A stretch of DNA of 64,000 nt from Bacteroidales bacterium (GCA_003818205.1 RPRQ01000012.1:26916-90915); one strand, 5' to 3'; numbered from the stretch's first letter, positions 53,790 to 64,000 are shown. The notes: generated by a model not told the origin, from the letters alone. Program-made: numbers and translations.

Positions 53790-54668
53790 TTAAGCGTTCA
53801 AGAGGTTAATTAGCTCCACCTTATTTTTTACATTCATTTTCTGGTAAATGTTTGAGACATGCGTTTTAACGGTGGGTAGAGATATGAAGAGTTTTTCTGA
53901 AATTTCCTTGTAGCTGATGCCTTGAATAAGAAGACCTAAAACTTCGATTTCACGGGGTGATATGTTAAACGGGGAGAGCTTATCGCCGAAATCTTTGTTT
54001 TTTGGAGAAAACAAGGTTAGACGTTTTATATCATCTGTTAGCTTTGAGATTGCTAATGCTATAAAAATTAACGAAAGGATTATGGGTCCATCGAACATAG
54101 AATCCGAAACGAATGCATACCGGTAGTTTAGCAAACCAATAAGGGTATATATCGGAAAGAAGATGAGAAAAAAAAGAGCTGTTACCTTTTCTTCCTTCTC
54201 CCTATGCTTAATTAATAAGGAAGGTTTTTCTTTGATAACTATGTACATGGTGTACATTACTGAAAGGAAAAGGAAAACTTCAGTTGCTTCTTTTGCTATT
54301 TTTGCTAATCCTGTAAAGTAGCCAAAGACTAAAACAAGAATAAGGGTAATGGTTATGAGTAGAAGTATTCTATTTCTGGTTTTTTCATACTTGACTATTC
54401 GCTCCTTATGAATATTTAATGGAATTGCGAAGGCAAGGAGAATCATAAAGAGTAATGATGAGAATTCGGTTATCAATTTAATATGATAATTTGTAAGTAT
54501 GAAAAATTCCGATACAGTAGATGCTGCAATTAACAGCAGAAATGATAGGTTTAGTAAAAGGGTTTCTTTATACTCAATATCCTTAAGATAGCATATTAGC
54601 TGTAATGAAAATGTGAATATGCCTATTGTATAGGCAATTATAAGTAGGATTATTTTAAAAGTATCCAT
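53790..54668 (-). CDS. Membrane-bound LuxR-family transcription regulator
   Basis: This is a 292-residue protein. Seven or so TM helices (residues about 5-210) are followed by a LuxR-type HTH domain (about 225-290). The HTH reads ISPREIEVLGLLIQGISYKEI then LFISLPTVKTHVSNIYQKM. No receiver domain or kinase is nearby, so it may read a membrane signal directly. It is monocistronic. This architecture occurs in Bacteroidota, but the signal is unknown. Confidence 0.8.
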   Translation of the reverse strand: MDTFKIILLIIAYTIGIFTFSLQLICYLKDIEYKETLLLNLSFLLLIAASTVSEFFILTNYHIKLITEFSSLLFMILLAFAIPLNIHKERIVKYEKTRNRILLLITITLILVLVFGYFTGLAKIAKEATEVFLFLSVMYTMYIVIKEKPSLLIKHREKEEKVTALFFLIFFPIYTLIGLLNYRYAFVSDSMFDGPIILSLIFIALAISKLTDDIKRLTLFSPKNKDFGDKLSPFNISPREIEVLGLLIQGISYKEISEKLFISLPTVKTHVSNIYQKMNVKNKVELINLLNA

Positions 54669-54814
54669 GATATTTGTATAATATCAAAAAGGTATTAATT
54701 GTAACTATTCGGTTTGCAATATACTGATTGAAGAAAGAATGAAGAAAGAATGATACATTTTTTTTTGGCTTGAAGATTCAAGATACAAAAAGCGCTTCAA
54801 ACGAAAAGAATAAA

Positions 54815-54852
54815 GAAAACCCCGACTCAAAGACTTGAGATCGAGGCTTTGC
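54815..54852 (-). terminator. Terminator downstream of the AsmA-like gene
   Basis: CCCGACTCAA and TTGAGATCGAGG form an imperfect hairpin around AGAC. On the minus strand it is followed by TTTTCTTTATTC, a T-rich run. It is about 340 bases beyond the AsmA-like stop and could end that transcript. Confidence 0.5.
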
Positions 54853-54954
54853 ATAGTAAGAGAAATAATGGTTATTCGACAAAACTAGTGGATAGTTGTA
54901 ATTCTACAAGTGTAGGATTTTATCGGTGATCTCTTGAAAACCTTACACACTTTT

Positions 54955-55095
54955 TATTCATTGGCTTTCTTAATCCCAGAGGGATTATATGTCTATAGAA
55001 AATATTTATCCTCATGAACATTCGACCCCAGCCGGGGTTGCACCATAAATGGGCATTGTTTCTATAAACATCCGACCCCTCTTGGGTAAATATTG
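54955..55095. repeat. Short-hairpin repeat cluster
   Basis: ATCCCagaGGGAT, ACCCCagccGGGGT and a decayed ACCCCtcttGGGT recur with similar spacing, joined by TCTATAGAAA and TTTCTATAAACATCC arms. The layout resembles the family A interior and 23533-23640 but differs in sequence. It lies in the 519-base gap between the LuxR regulator and the AsmA-like gene, which otherwise contains only the terminator at 54815. Confidence 0.55.
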
Positions 55096-55187
55096 GAGCA
55101 AAACCAGATTATATCTCTTCCTTTCCATACCTTTTGTCGAATAACCGAAATAATTCAATAAGTACCTTAAACCTATAAAAAGCGACT

Positions 55188-58100
55188 TTACTCTTTCTTT
55201 ACATTCTTTAGTAGCGATTCCCTAATCATTCTTCGTAACTCCAGCTGTTTATTCTGTAATAACATTCTTGAAGTTGGTCGGTTAAGATCCCTGTATTTAC
55301 ACTTAATTGGTTTTACCTTTAGATCATCCATAGTTCCTTTCGCTTCCACACATATTCTTAGGGGGAGAGGGCTTTCCAAAAGCGAAATATTATAGTCAAA
55401 GCTCATATCCATATTATGCCTGCCTGCTATCACGACCTTGTATTTATCCATTACAACCATAAAAGGGTAAATATCAATTTCCTGTTTAAATATAGTGAAC
55501 TCAGCGGAAATGCTGTCCACCTTATTTTCAGCTTTTTTGTTGAACATCAATGTTTTTGCAATCTTGGAAAAGGTCTCACCATCCATTAGAACAAGGTTAT
55601 GCCCTTTAATCGATGATGCTCCTCTTATTGTAGATTTTTTGGGATTATACATTGAATCGAGATAAGTTTCAGCAGCAAAGTGAAATTCCCCTTTCCCCTT
55701 AAACGAGCGAAGCATTGGCATGATTGAATCAACCATTGGAAACATTTTAATCAACGATTCAACCTCAACGTCTAGCATATGATAATCGAAACCAGCATAA
55801 ATATGGTTCTTTCGGGGAGTTCTATACATCAAGGTGAGTTGCATTTTCGTTGCAGGGGTTGTGAAAACTAGATCATCCAATACAAGAATTCCATCTTTAA
55901 CTCGAACTTCGCCGGTTATATCTTTGGCTATTTCTGTTCCAAAGAGCGCTTTTTTGATGTTTGTTCGAAGTGTTATATCAATCCCCTTCGGTACCATATA
56001 AGGGCTAGATGCCGAAGGTGTTTCGTTTGTTTTCGCTTGTGTTGTGGAATCGGATACCTCGTTACCTATACCGCTGGTGAGGTTCATTAGTTTCAGAACA
56101 TCGGTTTGATTCGATACAAAATTAAAACTCCCTCTTAGCAACGAGTCTTTTTTGATAAAGGATTGAATATTGCTTAATGTACCCGAAAGGCTAAAATCCG
56201 ATTTGTCGATCGTTACCTTACTCTCCTTTATGTTGAATACCTGTGGGTCGAAATCCATCTTAATCGAAGGGATTTCAATGGGTTCATTGAGCATTGATGC
56301 GGTAATAACACCCTTCTCCATATCCAAAAATCCCTTTACTACCCATTGTAAAAAGATATCTTTTTGGGTAGGATCGTTAGCTATGTCGGAGTTCATCTTG
56401 ATCTTACTCACCCGAACCGAGTTGCTTTGACCCATTTGCATATCTAAATTGCTTCCAGCGTACGCAAATTTGATTTTAGGTTTTGTGTCGTAATCGGCAA
56501 TCGCTGCGCTAAGCTGTGCATCATCCATTTTTATGGTGTTGGTATCCATGCTCATGGCCAAATTATTCCCTGCATAATCAACCTTAATTATCGGGTTGGT
56601 CATGAAGTTGGTAACATCAGCATTTAGTTTGGTTTTATTCATTTTCACAGACATGCTTTTACCCATACTGGCTTCCATCCTATCGTTGCTGTAGGCTAAC
56701 AATATTCTATCCTGCCTATTTAAGCCTTTAGCCGAAAACATTGTAAAATTCCCGCTAGGTTTGAACAAGGCAACTTTCATGGTATCCATGCTGGCAGCAA
56801 GCGAATCGAGTGAAAAAGTACAGGCTACATCGGGAAGCTTTGTGGTATCCATTATATCCGATGTTTCGAGTTTTACAATAGCATTCTTCATAAATGCTCT
56901 ATACCCATCGATTGTACCCGCTTCAAGGCTTTTAGAGTTGATATTTGAGCTTAGGAATTTCGATATTTTGTTCGATGCATTAGCATTGGGCATCGAGAAA
57001 TCAACCGTTGAGTAATCGGTTTTCATGTATATGCTATCGTAAAGCACATCGAAATTTGATAGCGTCATCGTGCCTGAAAATCTCATCCTATCCAAAAGCA
57101 TCTTCTCAATCTGCGACATCGAGAAAGCAGTTCTAACCTGACCCGAAACGTTTCCTTTAATCTTCATTTTCAAATCGGCGGGGATCATCGGAGCAAATTC
57201 AGCAAGTTTGAGATTTGCATTGGAGGTTAAATCGCAGTAAATATCGGAGAACAGATGGTTAACAATCCCTTTTGTCCCGAATGACGATTGAGGGGTATTT
57301 GCGCTAAACGAGTTGATGCGAAAATAGGTTATCGCATCGTTTGTTAAATCGGAGTAGAATACGAAATCGCCCTTCATATTGCTTAACGGTAGAGGGAATC
57401 CTTCGTATTTAAGATTACCCTCGTGCATTATGATATGTAAATCCATCAGGGGCATCACCGAATCGGAGTAGAAGCCAGTGATCTTACCATCCGAAGAGGC
57501 AGTCCCCGTTAATTCAACCCCTTTAAGATACGATTGGTACGATGGTGGTATTAACGCTAGTGCGCTTTGGATAGGGAAGGTATTACTCTTATAGGTGATG
57601 TTCGTATTTATTCTATTTTTAGTAGCATCATTCTCGACTGCTCCTTTGAATGCAAGGGTAATATCATTGATTGATGCCTCTGAATCTCCAAACACCACTA
57701 GCATTTTCGATAGAATAACTTTAGCAGGTGATTTTAGCTTAATGGATACGTTTTTCAGGTAATCCTCACCATCGTAGCTGAACGACATAATACAGTCGTT
57801 AACATTCAGGTTCATATCAAGGGTATCGGATACTAATTTTCCATTGAGATTAACTGCTAAATCTTTGATATCGGCCAGCATTTTCTGCGTTTTATCGATA
57901 TAGGAGAGAGAAATATTATTCAGCTCCACATTCTTAATGTCGATAAGCCGGATTGAACTCTCTGAACTAGATGTATCGGGCTTTACAGGCACAGTATCTG
58001 GAGGTGTAATATCAAAATTGGTATGACCTAAGCTATCAACGTAAGCATTTATACTACCATTTATAAGCCGTAAATCACATATTACCAATTCATCACGTTT

Positions 58101-58421
58101 CCACCATGCGCCAACATCAACTACACCGATAAGCTGTTCGGTGCTCACCAAGGTATCCGACTGCGCGTTGACCATTGGGTTTATCAGCGCAAAACGGCTC
58201 ACCTTCAATCCAAACCTAGGGAATGTGCTAAAGAAGGTTAGCTCTACCTCTCCAATCTCCGATTTGCAGGTGATGTACTGAGCCGCCTGTTTACGAACGT
58301 ATGGGGTTAACCTTTCGGGAGTAAAAACAAACCAAATGGCAATGCTAATGGCTATTACCAAAAGAAAAAGTAGAATTGCGAACGCAATGCCAATCCTCTT
58401 AAATACTTTTCTCTTCGACAT
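55188..58421 (-). CDS. AsmA-like family protein (1077 aa)
   Basis: This very large protein has a single N-terminal TM helix (IAFAILLFLLVIAISIAIWFVF) and an exported beta-rich body. The start FKRIGIAFAILLFLL, then VRKQAAQYITCKSEIGEVEL and FPRFGLKVSRFALINP, is typical of AsmA-type proteins, which carry lipids between membranes or affect outer-membrane assembly. Repeated DXXXTKXXXN-like strands occur in the middle (DYAGNNLAMSMD and FAYAGSNLDMQMG are near copies). The C-terminal region contains DGILVLDDLVFTTPATKMQL, also family-like. It is followed by a 130-base gap and a small lipoprotein gene upstream. Confidence 0.82.
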   Translation of the reverse strand: MSKRKVFKRIGIAFAILLFLLVIAISIAIWFVFTPERLTPYVRKQAAQYITCKSEIGEVELTFFSTFPRFGLKVSRFALINPMVNAQSDTLVSTEQLIGVVDVGAWWKRDELVICDLRLINGSINAYVDSLGHTNFDITPPDTVPVKPDTSSSESSIRLIDIKNVELNNISLSYIDKTQKMLADIKDLAVNLNGKLVSDTLDMNLNVNDCIMSFSYDGEDYLKNVSIKLKSPAKVILSKMLVVFGDSEASINDITLAFKGAVENDATKNRINTNITYKSNTFPIQSALALIPPSYQSYLKGVELTGTASSDGKITGFYSDSVMPLMDLHIIMHEGNLKYEGFPLPLSNMKGDFVFYSDLTNDAITYFRINSFSANTPQSSFGTKGIVNHLFSDIYCDLTSNANLKLAEFAPMIPADLKMKIKGNVSGQVRTAFSMSQIEKMLLDRMRFSGTMTLSNFDVLYDSIYMKTDYSTVDFSMPNANASNKISKFLSSNINSKSLEAGTIDGYRAFMKNAIVKLETSDIMDTTKLPDVACTFSLDSLAASMDTMKVALFKPSGNFTMFSAKGLNRQDRILLAYSNDRMEASMGKSMSVKMNKTKLNADVTNFMTNPIIKVDYAGNNLAMSMDTNTIKMDDAQLSAAIADYDTKPKIKFAYAGSNLDMQMGQSNSVRVSKIKMNSDIANDPTQKDIFLQWVVKGFLDMEKGVITASMLNEPIEIPSIKMDFDPQVFNIKESKVTIDKSDFSLSGTLSNIQSFIKKDSLLRGSFNFVSNQTDVLKLMNLTSGIGNEVSDSTTQAKTNETPSASSPYMVPKGIDITLRTNIKKALFGTEIAKDITGEVRVKDGILVLDDLVFTTPATKMQLTLMYRTPRKNHIYAGFDYHMLDVEVESLIKMFPMVDSIMPMLRSFKGKGEFHFAAETYLDSMYNPKKSTIRGASSIKGHNLVLMDGETFSKIAKTLMFNKKAENKVDSISAEFTIFKQEIDIYPFMVVMDKYKVVIAGRHNMDMSFDYNISLLESPLPLRICVEAKGTMDDLKVKPIKCKYRDLNRPTSRMLLQNKQLELRRMIRESLLKNVKKE

Positions 58422-58550
58422 CGTAATAATTTTATGTATTGGGATTTTTTAAACTTTATCCAAGAAATGCGGACACTCAAAAAATGAAGTAATAACCCCA
58501 CATGAATTATAGGTAAAAATGTATTTGTAGAAAACGCTCGTTTTTACTAC

Positions 58551-58910
58551 TTACCTCTTCGAGAAGGTACGGCTAATCCCAAAATCATCTTTGTATTTTA
58601 GGGTTGTTGAGGTTAGCTCGGTTACAGTGTAATATTTTGGAACATTACCACCAATCTCCATGATATGGATTTGGGTTAAATCCGATTTTTCTAACGACCA
58701 AGTAAACGCCTGAGCATCATCTTCATATACGCCATCAGAGGTATCCCATGTCCCACCTTTATGATCAGCAGAGTATTTTTCCCAAACTGTTCCTGATTGC
58801 CACTTACCAATAAGCAATGATTCATCGAACGATTCCTCATCTTTTTTACAAGAGTTGAATATTAATGCTATTGACAAGCAGGTAAACAAGCAAATAATTA
58901 TTCTTTTCAT
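58551..58910 (-). CDS. Small lipocalin-like lipoprotein
   Basis: This 119-residue protein has the lipobox FNSC at residues 18-21. After a short linker LIGKWQSGTVWEKYS starts a lipocalin-like domain; GxW is the family fingerprint. Strands such as TVTELTSTTLKYKDD follow. It is probably outer-membrane anchored. It lies 50 bases from the next gene on the same strand. Confidence 0.65.
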   Translation of the reverse strand: MKRIIICLFTCLSIALIFNSCKKDEESFDESLLIGKWQSGTVWEKYSADHKGGTWDTSDGVYEDDAQAFTWSLEKSDLTQIHIMEIGGNVPKYYTVTELTSTTLKYKDDFGISRTFSKR

Positions 58911-58960
58911 AGTTTTAGAAATTTAAATTTATATTTAATTAGTATTCAGTTATTTCAAAG

Positions 58961-59431
58961 CTAACGGTTCATCTTCTTATGTATTTTTCTTACCTTTTCC
59001 GATAGGGTTATCTCCTTTTCGGTGTAGTTGGTAAAGTAATTGTTAATCATGTGATTCAATAAAAAAGAGGGTTTACCGAAGTCAATCTTTAAAAGTTCGT
59101 TATAAACATAAGCCCTTACTTCAACGTTACGGTTTTTGACCTCTTCTAAAATCCAAATTGTGCGGCTTACCTTATCATTTGTATTTATCCTTTTAAAAGC
59201 CTTAACAATAGCTCCGCTATCCGATTTTATTAGCTCGTCAAGGGAAACAGCGCTAAAGTAATTTTTGATTTCTTTTTCAATACCGTTGGTAATTAAGCGG
59301 TAGATATTTTTATTTACTGCGTAGTTAGTTGTATCATTATCAACCTGAAAGGCAAATTGTTTATGCTCTGCAAAAAGCGAAAAAGAAAAAGTAATTAGAA
59401 TACCTGCAAAAATGAAACGGATTATTCTCAT
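58961..59431 (-). CDS. Secreted protein of unknown function
   Basis: This 156-residue protein has a signal peptide (MRIIRFIFAGILITFSFSLFAEH). The mature part is helical and highly charged, ending KVRKIHKKMNR. No known motif is seen. It lies upstream of the lipocalin-like gene on the same strand and may be co-transcribed. Confidence 0.5.
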   Translation of the reverse strand: MRIIRFIFAGILITFSFSLFAEHKQFAFQVDNDTTNYAVNKNIYRLITNGIEKEIKNYFSAVSLDELIKSDSGAIVKAFKRINTNDKVSRTIWILEEVKNRNVEVRAYVYNELLKIDFGKPSFLLNHMINNYFTNYTEKEITLSEKVRKIHKKMNR

Positions 59432-59605
59432 TGTATGGTTGGGTTTGCTATCAGGTTTTTAATGAATGAGCTACTAAACGATTCTAAGTTCTATATAGGG
59501 CACAAAAATAGCGATAAATTGTATGGATATTGCAAATTGGATTTTTCATTAGTGTTTACAAAACCTATACCATATCTTCATAATAATGAAAATATGAGAG
59601 TGCCT

Positions 59606-59638
59606 TAAAAATAGAGACGGTATAATCCGCCTTTATTT
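59606..59638 (-). terminator. Possible terminator after sdhB
   Basis: On the minus strand a five-pair stem (GGCGG with CCGTC) is followed by TCTATTTTTAAGG, a T-rich run. It is 25-50 bases past the sdhB stop and probably ends the sdh/frd operon. Confidence 0.45.
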
Positions 59639-59655
59639 CAAACAATATCTTACAA

Positions 59656-60399
59656 TTACTCCTTTAGCTTTGCCACAAAGAATTCTCTATTCAGCTTGGC
59701 AATATTCGATATTGAAATACCCTTGGGGCACTCCGCTTCGCAGGCACGGGTGTTGGTACAACCACCAAAACCTAATTCATCCATTTTTGCAACCATCGAT
59801 TTTACTCGTTGCTCTGCTTCAATTTTTCCTTGAGGGAAGAGGGCCAAATGGGTTACTTTAGCCGCAATGAAAAGCATCGCCGAGGTGTTTTTGCATGCTG
59901 CAACGCAAGCTCCACAGCCAATACAAGTGGCTGAGTCAAAAGCTTCATCGGCATTTTTCTTGGGAACAAGAATGGCGTTTGCATCTTGAGCTGCACCAGC
60001 ATTAATGGTGATAAAACCACCTGCCTGCATGATCTTATCGAATGCGCTTCGATCAACAATTAAATCCTTGATAACAGGGAATGATGCTGCTCTCCAAGGT
60101 TCTACAGTGATTGTATCACCATCCTTGAACTCACGCATGTGTAGCTCGCAGGTTGTTGTTTTATGCTGTGGACCGTGTGGACGTCCGCTAATGTACATAC
60201 CGCAAGAACCGCAGATACCTTCACGGCAATCGTGCTCGAAAGCAACAGGCTCTTTCCCATCTTTTATAAGATTGTTGTTGAGGTAGTCGAGCATCTCGAG
60301 GAACGACATATCCGATGAAACATCGTTTAGCGGGTAGGTCTCGAAGCGTCCTTTGCTCTTAGCATTAGGTTGACGCCATATTTTGAGTTTTATATTCAT
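59656..60399 (-). CDS. sdhB: Succinate dehydrogenase/fumarate reductase iron-sulphur subunit
   Basis: This 247-residue protein has three cluster motifs in order: [15 protein letters not shown] with TTTC (2Fe-2S), [17 protein letters not shown] (4Fe-4S) and [16 protein letters not shown] (3Fe-4S). It transfers electrons between the flavin subunit and cytochrome b in the membrane. An unrelated 169-aa gene separates it from sdhA. In anaerobic Bacteroidota this complex acts as fumarate reductase (frdB), and sequence alone does not settle direction. Confidence 0.95.
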   Translation of the reverse strand: MNIKLKIWRQPNAKSKGRFETYPLNDVSSDMSFLEMLDYLNNNLIKDGKEPVAFEHDCREGICGSCGMYISGRPHGPQHKTTTCELHMREFKDGDTITVEPWRAASFPVIKDLIVDRSAFDKIMQAGGFITINAGAAQDANAILVPKKNADEAFDSATCIGCGACVAACKNTSAMLFIAAKVTHLALFPQGKIEAEQRVKSMVAKMDELGFGGCTNTRACEAECPKGISISNIAKLNREFFVAKLKE

Positions 60400-60466
60400 C
60401 TTTATTTTATTAAGGTTATGCTATGCGTTTTACAAAATAGCAATTATCGGGTGACTTGAAAATAAT

Positions 60467-60976
60467 TTATTTTTGAACGATTCTTAAAAATGAATTTGCA
60501 ACACCAAGGAAAATAATATCAGCTGGCTTACTTGCTCCGTAAGGATTAAAACTATCAATTTTAATCGGACTAAAACGTTGAGTGCCTATCCTTGGTGAGT
60601 AAAGGTTAAAGTTAATTGCAAAACTGGATGGATAGAAGTCATAGACCATTGAAGTTTTATTAAATACTGCCATATATTTGTAATCTGTAAGATGTAAGCT
60701 ATTAACTTTTCGATAAAAATTCAAGGATATGCATTCGACCGAATAATCTCTTTTATTTAGCTCCGACGAAGTTTCTTCTTGATTCGTCTTTAATAGTTTA
60801 TTTGGATTGCAAAAATTAATGCCGTTTGATTTGTTTAGTATTCGATATGATGAAAGTACACAACTCTTCTTAGAAGTAGTAGTGTCATCTATTTGATAGT
60901 GATAAGAATTATTAGAGTACAAATACATTGGACTTAATAAAACAAAAAACAGGATAATTTTTCTTATCGAATACAT
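60467..60976 (-). CDS. Secreted protein of unknown function, inserted between sdhA and sdhB
   Basis: This 169-residue protein has a signal peptide (MYSIRKIILFFVLLSPMYLYS). The remainder is beta-rich with Ser, Asn and Tyr in plenty, and no motif is recognised. It occupies the space between sdhA and sdhB, with gaps of 76 and 67 bases, on the same strand. Its base composition looks more AT-rich than the sdh genes around it. The coding potential is supported by the signal peptide only, so treat it as probable. Confidence 0.5.
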   Translation of the reverse strand: MYSIRKIILFFVLLSPMYLYSNNSYHYQIDDTTTSKKSCVLSSYRILNKSNGINFCNPNKLLKTNQEETSSELNKRDYSVECISLNFYRKVNSLHLTDYKYMAVFNKTSMVYDFYPSSFAINFNLYSPRIGTQRFSPIKIDSFNPYGASKPADIIFLGVANSFLRIVQK

Positions 60977-61052
60977 CGCTGTTGGTGCTTAATTTATCAG
61001 TATTTTTTTCAACCAGTTAATACAATTATTTGAAGACGCTTTACACTAAAGG

Positions 61053-62972
61053 TTACTTGTAACTCCTTTCCTGAAGTTTAACGAATTCGAACCTAAGCTC
61101 CTCTTTATGGAGTTCGGGCTCTTGTCCTTCACCTTTATACTCCCAAGCGGCTACATATGAGTAATGATCATCGTTGCGTTTTGCCTCGCCGGTATCAGTT
61201 TGGCTCTCCTCGCGGAAGTGAGCACCGCAACTTTCCTTGCGATTTAGTGCATCCAAGCAAAGGAGTTTGCCAAGTTCGAAGAAATCGGCAACACGACCAG
61301 CTTTCTCTAGCTCTTGGTTTAGCTCTTCGTTGGTACCTGTAACTTTAAGGTTTTTCCAGAACTCATCTTCGAGCTCTTTTATCAAAACAAGTGCTTTCTT
61401 TAATCCTTCTTCGTTACGAACCATTCCGCAGTAGTCCCACATAATCTTGCCCAACCTCTTATGGAATGATGTTGCGGTTTCTTTACCGTTTATGCTGAGT
61501 AATTTATTGATTCTATCCTTTGCCTCTTTTTCAGCCTTCTCGAACTCGGGTAAATTGGTTTGAATTCTTGGGGTTCTGATATCATCTGCAAGATAATCGG
61601 TAATGGTGTATGGAAGAATGAAGTAACCATCGCCCGAACATTGCATCAACGAGCTGGCACCCAAGCGATTTGCGCCATGGTCGGAGAAGTTCGATTCGCC
61701 TACGGCGTAAAGCCCAGGTACAGTTGTCATCAAATTGTAGTCAACCCAAAGACCACCCATGGTATAGTGCCCTGCAGGGTAGATACGCATTGGGGTTTCG
61801 TATGGCGATTCACCCGAAATCTTTTCGTACATATCGAAAAGGTTGCCATAGCTATTCTCAATAGCTTTTTTACCCTTTTTCTTGATAGCATCACGGAAAT
61901 CGAGGTAAACCGATAGTCCTGTTGAGCCAACACCGAATCCTGCATCACAACGCTCTTTAGCAGCGCGCGAAGCCACATCACGAGGAACCAAGTTTCCAAA
62001 GGCTGGATAACGACGCTCAAGGTAATAATCGCGTTCTTCCTCTGGAATATCGTTAGGTTTTCGCGGATCTTTTTGTTGCTTTGGAACCCAAACCCTACCA
62101 TCGTTACGTAGCGATTCCGACATCAAGGTCAACTTTGATTGGTAGCTATTCAATACAGGTATTGAGGTTGGGTGTATCTGAACAAAGCTAGGATTTGCGA
62201 ATAGTGCGCCTTTTCTATGGGCTTTCCATGCTGCTGAGGCGTTTGAATTCAATGCAAGGGTTGATAGGTAGTAGATAGTCCCATACCCCCCAGTTGCTAA
62301 AACTACAGCGTGAGCTGAGTGACGCTCAACCTCACCTGTTAACATGTTGCGGGTAATTATTCCACGTGCTTTCCCATCAACAACGACAATATCCATAAGC
62401 TCTCTGAGTGGATACATAGTAACCGTTCCAGCTTTAATCTGGCGAGTTAATGCCGAATAAGCACCAACAAGGCATTGCTGACCGGTTTGTCCCTTTGCAT
62501 AGAAAGTGCGAGAAACCTGAACTCCTCCAAACGAACGATTATCGATTGTTCCACCATAATCGCGAGCAAACGGAACGCCAAGCGCAGTATAATGGTCGAT
62601 TACCAGATTGCTAACCTCTGCTGCTCGGTAAACATTGGCTTCGCGAGCACGGAAGTCTCCACCCTTAATCATATCGTAGAATAGACGATATACGCTATCG
62701 TTATCGTTCTTATAGTTCTTTGCAGCGTTAATACCGCCTTGAGCTGCAACGGAGTGCGCACGGCGTGGGCTATCCTGATAGCTGAATACCTTTACGTTAT
62801 ATCCAAGTTCACCAAGGGATGAGGCAGATGATGAACCGCCAAGCCCTGTTCCAATAACAATAATATCGAGCTTTGACTTGTTTGCTGGATTTACAAGTTT
62901 TAATGCTGCTTTGTGCTTTGTCCATTTATCGGCCAATGGGCCATCGGGTATCTTTGAATTTAGCTTGCTCAT
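61053..62972 (-). CDS. sdhA: Succinate dehydrogenase/fumarate reductase flavoprotein subunit
   Basis: This 639-residue protein has a Rossmann FAD motif [19 protein letters not shown] (about 37-55), the flavin-attachment segment [13 protein letters not shown] with the covalent His (the RRAHSVAAQ context), and active-site segments PTSIPVL and [11 protein letters not shown]. The C-terminal SHFREE-like segment [11 protein letters not shown] fits. It oxidises succinate or reduces fumarate. It is 11 bases after sdhC. Confidence 0.95.
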   Translation of the reverse strand: MSKLNSKIPDGPLADKWTKHKAALKLVNPANKSKLDIIVIGTGLGGSSSASSLGELGYNVKVFSYQDSPRRAHSVAAQGGINAAKNYKNDNDSVYRLFYDMIKGGDFRAREANVYRAAEVSNLVIDHYTALGVPFARDYGGTIDNRSFGGVQVSRTFYAKGQTGQQCLVGAYSALTRQIKAGTVTMYPLRELMDIVVVDGKARGIITRNMLTGEVERHSAHAVVLATGGYGTIYYLSTLALNSNASAAWKAHRKGALFANPSFVQIHPTSIPVLNSYQSKLTLMSESLRNDGRVWVPKQQKDPRKPNDIPEEERDYYLERRYPAFGNLVPRDVASRAAKERCDAGFGVGSTGLSVYLDFRDAIKKKGKKAIENSYGNLFDMYEKISGESPYETPMRIYPAGHYTMGGLWVDYNLMTTVPGLYAVGESNFSDHGANRLGASSLMQCSGDGYFILPYTITDYLADDIRTPRIQTNLPEFEKAEKEAKDRINKLLSINGKETATSFHKRLGKIMWDYCGMVRNEEGLKKALVLIKELEDEFWKNLKVTGTNEELNQELEKAGRVADFFELGKLLCLDALNRKESCGAHFREESQTDTGEAKRNDDHYSYVAAWEYKGEGQEPELHKEELRFEFVKLQERSYK

Positions 62973-62983
62973 ATATCGGATTA

Positions 62984-63661
62984 TTATTTCAGGATTAGAA
63001 AATATAGAGGGATAATAGAAAAACCAACGGTAATAACTATTGCATATATGTAAGCCACAACTTCAAGTCGATTTATCCAAGTTTTATTGTTCCACCCGAT
63101 GGTTTGAAAGGCTGCCCAAAAGCCATGGCTAAGGTGAAATCCAAGTAGTAATGCTCCTGCTACATAGATTAAATCGTACCACCAGTAGGCGATAAATAAG
63201 CCTGAAACCAACGAGTATGCATCTTCCATTTGGATTAAACCATTATCGAAAGAGAGGGTAGGAACTTCACCAAATTTTAGCTTCCAGTAAAAGTTTGAAA
63301 TATGAATCACAAGAAATATCAGTACTGTACCCCCAAGTATATACATGTTTTTTGATGCCCAGGAGGTTACCCCGTTTGATGATGTGTTGATGTAACCAAT
63401 CGGTCTTGTTTTCCGATTCTGCAAAGTGATAATACTTGCATAGATGATGTGAATAATAAAACCAATGGCAAGTATTGGTTCTACAACTTTTATGGCTGGG
63501 TTTGTTGCCATAAAGTGAGCCGCTCGATTAAACGTCTCGCCATTGCCTACGAGTAGCATTAGGTTTACAATTAGATGAACAAGTAAAAATGCCATCAGGA
63601 ATAACCCTGATATACTCATTATTAGCTTTTTACCAATAGAGGAGTTGAATATCCCATTCAT
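62984..63661 (-). CDS. sdhC: Succinate dehydrogenase/fumarate reductase cytochrome b subunit
   Basis: This 225-residue protein has five TM helices and several His in helices ([36 protein letters not shown]), as expected of the di-haem type-B cytochrome b that anchors the complex. It is the first gene of the operon. I see no clear promoter; upstream bases 63662-63856 hold nothing else recognisable. Confidence 0.93.
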   Translation of the reverse strand: MNGIFNSSIGKKLIMSISGLFLMAFLLVHLIVNLMLLVGNGETFNRAAHFMATNPAIKVVEPILAIGFIIHIIYASIITLQNRKTRPIGYINTSSNGVTSWASKNMYILGGTVLIFLVIHISNFYWKLKFGEVPTLSFDNGLIQMEDAYSLVSGLFIAYWWYDLIYVAGALLLGFHLSHGFWAAFQTIGWNNKTWINRLEVVAYIYAIVITVGFSIIPLYFLILK

Positions 63662-63856
63662 AGGTTTTAGATTTGTTTTATGTGTAACAAGTTAAGTTTT
63701 TTATTGGCTTAGCGTAAATTTTCAGAAAAAAAAACAACAACTACCAATCAATCTATATGTTTATGGACATGTTTTGGGTTGATTGATCTCAATTCATTGA
63801 GAATTAGGTTTGAGTTCAAATGCTTCGAAACAAATATCAATTTCAACAACTGTAGA

Positions 63857-64000
63857 TAGGGTCTGCTGATTAAGTCACAAATAGGTTTATGAAGCCATTA
63901 AAAACAAACCTCAGAGGGGTGAAATTATGGTAAAGAATATATCAATGTAGTATTTATCTCCATAATGACGACATTATAAAGTAGATAGAACAGAGAATAA
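63857..64000. mobile_element. Dispersed hairpin element, family A (copy 3, reverse orientation, runs off the edge)
   Basis: It begins TAGGGTCTGCTGATTAAGTC and continues as the reverse complement of the right half of copies 1 and 2 (CCTCAGAGGGGTGAAATTAT, then the TATCAATGTAGTATTT part). The hairpin that is CTCCtatGGAG in copy 2 is damaged here. The rest lies beyond the window. Confidence 0.75.

Noticed and set aside
1..64000. tRNA or rRNA genes
   Set aside because: I looked for cloverleaf arms and rRNA core motifs by eye and saw none; a covariance search would be needed to exclude them.

Overview
The window reads as chromosomal DNA from a member of the Bacteroidota, most likely Bacteroidales/Marinilabiliales-like. 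The signs are AT-rich DNA, few Shine-Dalgarno sequences, TATATTTG-type -7 promoter boxes, lipoproteins with Ser-Cys-Lys lipoboxes, a TonB receptor paired with a DUF4249 lipoprotein, an exbB-exbD-exbD-tonB operon, and a fumarate reductase/succinate dehydrogenase of the cytochrome b di-haem type. No database search was possible. All family names come from motifs, length and gene order.

Layout. 1-6169 (+) is the end of a complex I operon (nuoI tail, nuoJ-K-L-M-N), with a repeat-filled spacer wedged between nuoL and nuoM. 6336-7970 is a secreted C69 peptidase. 7971-10704 holds nested mobile repeats around a histidine kinase with an unusual SnoaL-like N-terminus. 10705-14029 (-) is hflX followed by an M28 peptidase and a TPR/hydrolase. 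14179-21353 (-) carries the TonB energising module (ExbB, two ExbD, TonB), a large TPR protein, a PstS-like lipoprotein, a small membrane protein and an FMN-binding lipoprotein. 21510-24878 holds small secreted or unknown genes. 24945-40606 (-) is a seven-gene export operon mixing ABC-2 and RND machinery. It includes an RND pump fused to an ABC ATPase and an ABC-2 permease fused to an M1-peptidase-like ectodomain.

41156-44487 (-) is a TonB-dependent receptor with a DUF4249 lipoprotein. 44806-50683 (-) is a compact RiPP-type cluster: LytTR regulator, a 15-cysteine CXXX-repeat precursor peptide, an ABC exporter without a C39 domain, a cytosolic subtilisin-like protease, a radical SAM maturase with two cysteine-rich (SPASM-like) regions, and a 97-aa accessory protein. 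An IS5-type transposase relic sits next to it (about 50995-51605). This cluster is the best candidate for an interesting and largely uncharacterised system. Protein families for CXXX-repeat peptides and their maturases have been defined in silico, but as far as I know the product and its function are not described.

51753-59431 (-) holds a serine hydrolase, an outer-membrane-type protein, a LuxR regulator, a giant AsmA-like protein and two small secreted proteins. 59656-63661 (-) is sdhC-sdhA-(unknown ORF)-sdhB, with a foreign-looking small gene inserted between sdhA and sdhB. The window ends in a third copy of the dispersed repeat seen near 8-10 kb.

The window is unusually rich in small non-coding mobile elements: at least three families with terminal inverted repeats, one nested inside another, plus short 5-bp-stem hairpins whose sequences differ but keep pairing.
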